Origin: Propionigenium maris DSM 9537
GTDB lineage: Bacteria > Fusobacteriota > Fusobacteriia > Fusobacteriales > Fusobacteriaceae
Reading direction: 5' to 3'
Assembly: GCF_027925155.1 (NCBI RefSeq)
Contig: NZ_BSDY01000018.1
Span: 1-64,000, forward strand
Length of the DNA: 64,000 nucleotides
The position numbers and the translations under genes were made by a program. A model generated the notes under the pieces. That model did no database searches, was not told the DNA's origin, and saw nothing but the letters and a program-made list of their open reading frames with translations. Positions 61,077 through 64,000 of the stretch are shown one piece after another (within the stretch, counting starts at the first letter, position 1; each line of letters opens with the position of its first letter).

Positions 61077-63686
61077 GTGAGGGAATATGATTACAAAGAG
61101 ATAGAACCTAAGTGGCATGCCAAGTGGGAAGAGGACAATGTTTTTAGAACAGAGGACAAGGTAGAGGGGAAGGAGAATTACTACATTCTAGAGATGCTTC
61201 CATTCCCGTCTGGAAAACTACACATGGGACACGTAAGAAACTACACTCTTGGAGACGTAGTGGCTAGATACAAGAAGATGAAGGGGTACAATGTACTTCA
61301 TCCAATGGGATGGGATTCCTTTGGACTGCCTGCAGAAAATGCAGCTATTCAAAATGGTGCTCATCCGGCAGTTTGGACTGTACAGAATATCGAGAATATG
61401 AAGAAGCAGCTGAAGATGCTTGGTTTCTCATATGACTGGGATAGAGAGATTGCTTCCTACAAGGAGGAGTACTATGTATGGAACCAGTGGCTCTTCAAGA
61501 AGATGTATGAGAAGGGGATAGTTTATAAGAAGAAGTCTACTGTAAACTGGTGTCCGGACTGTGAAACAGTTCTTGCCAATGAGCAGGTAGAGGACGGAAA
61601 GTGCTGGAGACACGGAAAGACCGATGTAATTCAGAAAGATCTTGAGCAGTGGTTCTTTAAGATAACGGACTACGCTGATGAACTTCTTAAGGGGCACCAG
61701 GAGCTGAAGGAAGGTTGGCCTGAGAAGGTTCTTACAATGCAGAAGAACTGGATAGGTAAGTCCTTTGGAACTGAGATAAACTTTACAGTTGAAAAAACTG
61801 GGGAGAAGTTACCTGTGTTTACAACCAGAGTAGACACTCTTTATGGAGTAACTTACTGTACAATAGCTCCAGAGCACCCAATGGTAGCTGAGATCCTGGC
61901 TGAAAACCCTGGAATCAAGGATGCTGTAACTAAGATGAAGAACGAGGATATGATCGAGAGAACAGCAGAGGGGAAGGAAAAGAACGGTGTGTTTACAGGA
62001 AGATATGTAATAAACCCTGTAAATGGAGAGAAGGTTCAGCTTTGGATTGGAGACTATGTTCTTATGAACTACGGTACAGGAGCTGTAATGGCAGTACCTT
62101 GTCACGATGAGAGAGACTTTGCCTTTGCAAAGAAGTATGACCTGCCTCTAAGAGTTGTAATCAACCCTATAGACAAGAAGACCAAGGAAGAGATCGTTAT
62201 TGCAGCTGAGGATATGGAGAATGCCTTTGTTGGAAAGGGAATCCTTACAAACTCTGGTGAGTTTAATGGGTTAAATATAAAGGAAGCACAGAAGAAGATC
62301 GCAGAACACCTTGAAGCAGAAGGTATGGGAGAGAGAACGGTAAAGTACAGACTAAAGGACTGGGGAGTATCCAGACAGAGATACTGGGGAACTCCAATTC
62401 CGGCTCTATACTGTGATAAGTGTGGAGTAGTGATGGAAAAGGATGAGAACCTTCCTGTAAAGCTACCTATGGATATTAAGTTTACTGGAAACGGAAACCC
62501 TCTTGAGACATCTGAGGAGTTTAAAAATGCAACTTGTCCAGAGTGTGGAGGAGCAGCCAGAAGAGAAACAGATACTATGGATACCTTCGTGGATTCATCT
62601 TGGTACTACCTGAGATACTGTGACCCTAAGAATACAGATCTTCCATTTAACAAGGAGATCGGAGACGGATGGTCACCGGTAGATCAGTATATCGGAGGAA
62701 TAGAGCACGCGGTAATGCACCTGCTTTACTCTAGATTCTTCCACAAGGTTATGAGAGATATGGGACTTATCTCAACAGATGAACCATTTAAGAGACTTCT
62801 TACTCAGGGAATGGTACTAGGACCATCATACTACTCAAATGCCAAGAATGCCTTCCTATACCCTTCAGAGGTTGAAATAAAGGGAGACAATGCTTACGAC
62901 AAGGAAACTGGTGAGGAGCTTGTTGTTAAGGTAGAGAAGATGTCTAAGTCTAAAAACAACGGTGTTGATCCAGAGCACATTATAGAGAAGTATGGAGCAG
63001 ATACAGCGAGATTATTCACTATGTTTGCTGCACCACCTGAGAAGGAACTGGAGTGGAATGAGAATGGACTTGCAGGTTCATACAGATTCCTAAATAGAGT
63101 CTGGAGGATGGTAGCAGAGAACAAGGAGTTTATCCAGGATGGAGATATAGAACTTGAGAAGGTAAGCAAGGAGGATAAGGTTGTTATCAGAAAGCTTCAC
63201 CAGACGATCAAGAAGGTAACTGAATCTATCGAGGCAGACTACCACTTCAATACTTCCATAGCTGCTACAATGGAGCTTTTAAATGAGTTGCAGGACTATA
63301 AGACCAATGTACTTGAAGCAGATAAGATGACATCTGAATCTAAGAAGGTTTTCGCAGATGCCCTGAAGAATATGACTCTTATGCTTTCACCATTTGTACC
63401 ACATACTTGTGATGAGTTATGGGCAGAACTAGGAAATGAGGGATACCTATTTGATGCAGCCTGGCCAGAGCACGTAGAAGCTCTCACAATCTCAGACGAG
63501 ATAACTATAGCTGTACAGGTAAATGGTAAGGTAAGAGCTACTTTGGATGTGGACAGAAACATCTCCAAGGAAGACCTTGAAAAGATGGCTGTAGAAAATG
63601 AAAATGTAGTTAAGAATACTGAGGGAAAAAACATTGTTAAGGTAATTGTTATCCCTGGTAAGATAGTAAATATTGTTGTAAAGTAA
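61077..63686 (+). CDS. leuS: Leucyl-tRNA synthetase
   Basis: 869 residues from the GTG at 61077, with GAGAGGTGAG upstream; the longer open frame runs back through the terminator and is not real. HIGH motif HMGHVRNY (about residue 49) and KMSKSKNNG (KMSKS) are both present. The class Ia LeuRS features follow: CP1 editing domain with TTRVDTLYG and CHDERDFAFA, a zinc-type CxxC pair (CDKCGVVME and CPECGGAA), and the C-terminal tRNA-binding region. It is likely controlled by the leader peptide and terminator upstream. Confidence 0.97.
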   Translation: MREYDYKEIEPKWHAKWEEDNVFRTEDKVEGKENYYILEMLPFPSGKLHMGHVRNYTLGDVVARYKKMKGYNVLHPMGWDSFGLPAENAAIQNGAHPAVWTVQNIENMKKQLKMLGFSYDWDREIASYKEEYYVWNQWLFKKMYEKGIVYKKKSTVNWCPDCETVLANEQVEDGKCWRHGKTDVIQKDLEQWFFKITDYADELLKGHQELKEGWPEKVLTMQKNWIGKSFGTEINFTVEKTGEKLPVFTTRVDTLYGVTYCTIAPEHPMVAEILAENPGIKDAVTKMKNEDMIERTAEGKEKNGVFTGRYVINPVNGEKVQLWIGDYVLMNYGTGAVMAVPCHDERDFAFAKKYDLPLRVVINPIDKKTKEEIVIAAEDMENAFVGKGILTNSGEFNGLNIKEAQKKIAEHLEAEGMGERTVKYRLKDWGVSRQRYWGTPIPALYCDKCGVVMEKDENLPVKLPMDIKFTGNGNPLETSEEFKNATCPECGGAARRETDTMDTFVDSSWYYLRYCDPKNTDLPFNKEIGDGWSPVDQYIGGIEHAVMHLLYSRFFHKVMRDMGLISTDEPFKRLLTQGMVLGPSYYSNAKNAFLYPSEVEIKGDNAYDKETGEELVVKVEKMSKSKNNGVDPEHIIEKYGADTARLFTMFAAPPEKELEWNENGLAGSYRFLNRVWRMVAENKEFIQDGDIELEKVSKEDKVVIRKLHQTIKKVTESIEADYHFNTSIAATMELLNELQDYKTNVLEADKMTSESKKVFADALKNMTLMLSPFVPHTCDELWAELGNEGYLFDAAWPEHVEALTISDEITIAVQVNGKVRATLDVDRNISKEDLEKMAVENENVVKNTEGKNIVKVIVIPGKIVNIVVK

Positions 63687-63718
63687 TCTTTCTTTGGAAG
63701 GTTATTCATTAAATCTAA

Positions 63719-63758
63719 TAAGCTCTTCTTTGGAATTTTTCAAAGAGGGGCTTGTTTT
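63719..63758 (+). terminator. Terminator of leuS
   Basis: AAGCTCTTCTTTG pairs with CAAAGAGGGGCTT (with G-U pairs), then a T-rich run. Confidence 0.85.
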
Positions 63759-63779
63759 TATATGAGGAGGCAGAGAGGA

Positions 63780-64000
63780 ATGAAATACAGCATAGGAGAG
63801 ATGAGCAAGCTCTTTGGGATTCCGGTGACCACACTGAGGCACTACCACAACAAGGGAATATTTAAAGCTTTCTACATAGATGAGGAGAGCGGGTACAGAT
63901 ACTACTCCTCTGAGCAGTTTGAGCTACTGAACAATATACTGAACCTCAGATACAGCAAGGTTCCCCTGGAAAGGATCAAGGAGTATACCGAGAAGGGGGA
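63780..64000 (+). CDS. MerR family transcriptional regulator (partial)
   Basis: The first 73 codons of a MerR-type regulator, cut by the window end. The winged helix begins YSIGEMSKLFGIPVTTLRHYH, with GYRYYSSEQFELLNNIL as the second helix-turn-helix part. GGCAGAGAGGA precedes the ATG. The effector domain lies outside the window, so the signal cannot be told. The motif TTLRHYHNKGIF is as in BmrR-like members. Confidence 0.88.
   Translation, partial: MKYSIGEMSKLFGIPVTTLRHYHNKGIFKAFYIDEESGYRYYSSEQFELLNNILNLRYSKVPLERIKEYTEKG

Overview
The window looks like a chromosomal segment of a member of the Fusobacteriota, probably a Fusobacteriaceae lineage near Ilyobacter, Propionigenium or Cetobacterium. 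This is an inference from gene content: a moderately AT-rich genome with very purine-rich coding strands and strong AGGAGG ribosome sites, LPS-core genes typical of a diderm, Clostridia-like regulators (SigH-like and SigZ-like sigma factors, a YueI family protein), anaerobic metabolism (pyruvate formate-lyase) and an oxygen-defence operon (PerR, superoxide reductase, ferritin, rubredoxin). No species can be named from the sequence alone.

Layout. 1-118 is the 5S rRNA ending an rRNA operon. 0.2-7.3 kb (minus strand) holds a HEPN-like protein, a DUF1576 membrane protein and a 2-oxoacid dehydrogenase operon (E1 alpha, E1 beta, E2, E3). 7.4-9.9 kb holds a GIY-YIG protein, a SigZ-like sigma factor, a metal or metalloid type permease and a small Cys-rich protein that shares a CCTF motif with the sigma factor. 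10-12.3 kb is a polar amino acid ABC importer. 12.5-15.4 kb is a helicase plus iron-sulfur nuclease pair. 15.4-16.5 kb is an 11-gene tRNA operon; 25.0-25.7 kb has six more tRNAs and 29.7-29.9 kb two more. The three tRNA operons share a promoter and leader design. Between them lie transporters (DMT, two MATE), YaaA, an Smr protein, a MarR regulator, TruA and the PerR operon. 30-36 kb is an LPS-core cluster interrupted by an AT-rich island with a caspase-like gene and a structured inverted-repeat element. 36.7-39.1 kb is recA-recX-plsC; 39.5-44.4 kb is pflB, pflA and a SulP transporter; 44.4-45.5 kb is a single-domain alarmone synthetase. 45.7-55.7 kb is tsaD followed by a type IV pilus or type II secretion assembly operon whose secretin gene carries an in-frame TAG. 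57-63.7 kb holds yueI-like, murA, a SpoU methyltransferase, a SigH-like factor and leuS. The last 220 bases begin a MerR regulator.

Most noteworthy: a 31-codon leader peptide with five consecutive Leu codons and a terminator in front of leuS, an attenuator for a tRNA synthetase; the SigZ-permease-CCTF module; the split secretin; a three-copy intergenic element with compensating base changes in its hairpin; and the AT-rich island inside the LPS cluster.
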